Positions 62,487-64,000 of a stretch of DNA of 64,000 bases are shown here, one piece after another. This stretch comes from Citrobacter telavivensis (GTDB lineage Bacteria > Pseudomonadota > Gammaproteobacteria > Enterobacterales > Enterobacteriaceae), in assembly GCA_009363175.1 (NCBI GenBank), contig CP045205.1:806001-870000 (forward strand), written 5' to 3'. Position 1 is the first letter of the stretch. Every line of letters starts with the position of its first letter. The translations under genes and the position numbers were made by a program. A model generated the notes under the pieces. It worked only from the letters and a program-made list of their open reading frames with translations. It had not been told where the DNA came from and did not search any database.

Positions 62487-64000
62487 ATGAAACGCGTCTT
62501 TTACCATGCTTTTTTCCCTGCATTATGCTTAACGGCGTATCCGCTTGCGGCGGCAGAAACGCTCCCCACGCCTTATCCTCCCGTACAAACAACTACGATG
62601 CCGGGCGATCTGACGTCGAATCCGGACTATACCAATCACTGGGATTGGGTGAAAGAAACGTGGGAAAAAGGCTATTCCACTTTTTCCATCAAAGACAAAA
62701 AATATATTGCGAACCAGGAAATCGTCCTGCTTAACCCCGCATATTCCAAACAGGTCGTGACGTTATTAAATGAGTCGTACAGTTACAACAATACGTTAAA
62801 CTCTGTTCAGCTTAATATCGGCGACGGTATTTATGATGCTGCGGGTTCTGAAGCGGTGAATACCACGGTTAAAGGCGAATACACCAATAGCAAAGGGAAT
62901 ATTGAAACGGGGGTTTTACAACTGAACAGTGGTGGTAAAGCCTTCCATACGCTGGTTGAAAATAACGGCGCCCTTACGCTGAATGGCGATTCCGAAGCCT
63001 ATGACACCGTGGTGAAAACAGGCGGAAGACAGACTGTGGGTGGGCGTGGCTATGCCCAGGCGAACCTCATTGATGGCGGCACGCAGGTGCTTTCTGTCAC
63101 CAGCACCGCGCTGGTTGAAGATACGATTGTGCAAAATGGCGGCCAGCAGATTATTTATAGCGGGACCGCGAAAAACTCTCATATTGGCGCGGGCAGCTAT
63201 CAGCTTGCCAGCGGGCTGGCTCTGGACACATTCCTGTATAACGGCGCATTCCAGCAGGTTTATAGCGGAAAAGGCGCTGAATACGTCGCTGACCGGGATA
63301 CCACGGTGTATGCGGGCGCGCGACAAACGATTACCTCCGGAATTTCAGAAAATGCGCAGGTTTATGGTACGCAGGTGATCACTGGCGTAGACGGTCAATG
63401 GAGTGGTGGAGACTGGATTTCCGACAGCAATTCAACAGTGCGCGTCAACGGACAACAGGCGAAGGACGCCACCATTCATGCGGGAGGGTTGCAACGAATT
63501 CAAACCGGTAATGCCGACGGGACGCAGGTCTACGGCACGCAACTGGTTAATGGTCAGAAAGGCGGTTGGTCCGGTGGAAGCTGGGTTGAGCAGGAAGGCT
63601 GGACGGGCGGTATTCGCGCCAACGCGACCAATACAACCGTTCATGCCGGAGGCCTCCAGCAGCTCGCCTGGTACGGTGAAGCCAGTAACACGGTCGTTGA
63701 TGGCGGACGCCAGGAGGTGCTCGCGCGGGGGCATATTTCGAACACAACGCTTCGCAATGGCGGGAGCAGCCTGATTGCCTATGGCGGTTACTCAACTGAC
63801 GCGCTGACGGTAGAAGAGGGTTCGCTGACGATGGAAGGGGGAAGCGTACATGACTGGACAGGAAATCTGGGCAAGGGGGCCTGGGCTGCCGCCGTGGACT
63901 TACAAAGCCCTTCATCGGTTCTCTACCTGAAACACAATGCTGACACCACCGAATCCGTCGCTACGATTAAAGCCTTAACGAACAATGGCGTGGTCAATTT
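62487..64000 (+). CDS. AIDA-type autotransporter adhesin, N-terminal part
   Basis: The open frame runs off the window end after 504 codons, so the translocator beta barrel is not seen. The start MKRVFYHAFFPALCLTAYPL followed by AAAET is a signal peptide cut after about residue 23; an ATG four codons upstream is also possible. After residue about 140 the protein consists of imperfect AIDA-like repeats that build a beta helix: TVVKTGGRQ, TIVQNGGQQ, TTVHAGGLQ, ATIHAGGLQ, TVVDGGRQE, TTLRNGG. A longer unit, VYGTQ...WSGG...W, occurs twice (63360 and 63528), 56 codons apart. It is predicted to be a surface adhesin. The short frame at 62459-62734 is out of phase and not a gene. Confidence 0.88.
   Translation, partial: MKRVFYHAFFPALCLTAYPLAAAETLPTPYPPVQTTTMPGDLTSNPDYTNHWDWVKETWEKGYSTFSIKDKKYIANQEIVLLNPAYSKQVVTLLNESYSYNNTLNSVQLNIGDGIYDAAGSEAVNTTVKGEYTNSKGNIETGVLQLNSGGKAFHTLVENNGALTLNGDSEAYDTVVKTGGRQTVGGRGYAQANLIDGGTQVLSVTSTALVEDTIVQNGGQQIIYSGTAKNSHIGAGSYQLASGLALDTFLYNGAFQQVYSGKGAEYVADRDTTVYAGARQTITSGISENAQVYGTQVITGVDGQWSGGDWISDSNSTVRVNGQQAKDATIHAGGLQRIQTGNADGTQVYGTQLVNGQKGGWSGGSWVEQEGWTGGIRANATNTTVHAGGLQQLAWYGEASNTVVDGGRQEVLARGHISNTTLRNGGSSLIAYGGYSTDALTVEEGSLTMEGGSVHDWTGNLGKGAWAAAVDLQSPSSVLYLKHNADTTESVATIKALTNNGVVN

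Noticed and set aside
62459..62734. 91-codon frame at the start of the autotransporter
   Set aside because: It is out of phase with the long, signal-peptide-led, repeat-bearing frame, which is clearly the real one.

Overview
The window is a chromosomal segment of an enteric gammaproteobacterium (Enterobacteriaceae). Gene content, protein lengths and residue-level identity sit between Escherichia coli and Salmonella, and the best fit is a Citrobacter-like species. The order rrnB-murB-birA-coaA-thrU/tyrU/glyT/thrT-tufB-secE-nusG-rplKAJL-rpoBC, then thiCEFSGH-rsd-nudC-hemE-nfi-yjaG-hupA-yjaH-zraPSR-purHD-rrnE-yjaB-metA-aceBAK-iclR-metH-yjbB-pepE, is the classic 90-min region of E. coli. As I remember it, E. 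coli K-12 has htrC after rpoC and arpA between aceK and iclR; here both are missing. In their place are a PTS IIA/IIB pair and a diguanylate cyclase (after rpoC). An unknown membrane protein lies after metH, and a LuxR-type regulator plus an AIDA-type autotransporter lie after pepE. The species cannot be fixed from sequence reading alone.

Layout. 1-2.9 kb: 3' part of a 23S gene, 5S, terminator and REP (end of rrnB). 3-6 kb: murB-birA converging on coaA. 6.3-20.6 kb: the translation/transcription block (four tRNAs, tufB, secE-nusG, rplKA, rplJL-rpoBC) with its promoters, autogenous leaders, attenuator and terminator. 20.6-23 kb: minus-strand accessory segment (PTS IIA, IIB, diguanylate cyclase). 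23.3-28.9 kb: thiamin operon thiCEFSGH under a TPP riboswitch. 28.9-34 kb: rsd, nudC, hemE-nfi-yjaG, hupA-yjaH. 34.1-37.5 kb: zinc/envelope-stress system zraP | zraSR with paired sigma-54 promoters. 37.5-40.5 kb: purHD with PurR box. 40.7-46.2 kb: a complete rRNA operon (rrnE: 16S, tRNA-Glu, 23S, 5S). 46.2-60.9 kb: yjaB, metA, glyoxylate-shunt operon aceBAK with iclR, metH, a membrane protein, yjbB, pepE. 60.9-64 kb: an AT-rich gap, then the regulator and the autotransporter, which runs off the window.

Functionally the segment is mostly housekeeping: ribosome and RNA polymerase synthesis, thiamin, purine, heme and methionine pathways, and acetate growth. Most regulatory sites expected from E. 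coli can be read directly: stringent-type promoters, L1/L10 leaders, rplL attenuator, TPP riboswitch, PurR, MetJ and IclR boxes, sigma-54 elements. The parts most likely to hold something new are the PTS/diguanylate cyclase segment with its own CRP-type promoter, and the regulator-adhesin pair at the right edge. I saw no CRISPR array, insertion sequence, prophage gene or integrase.
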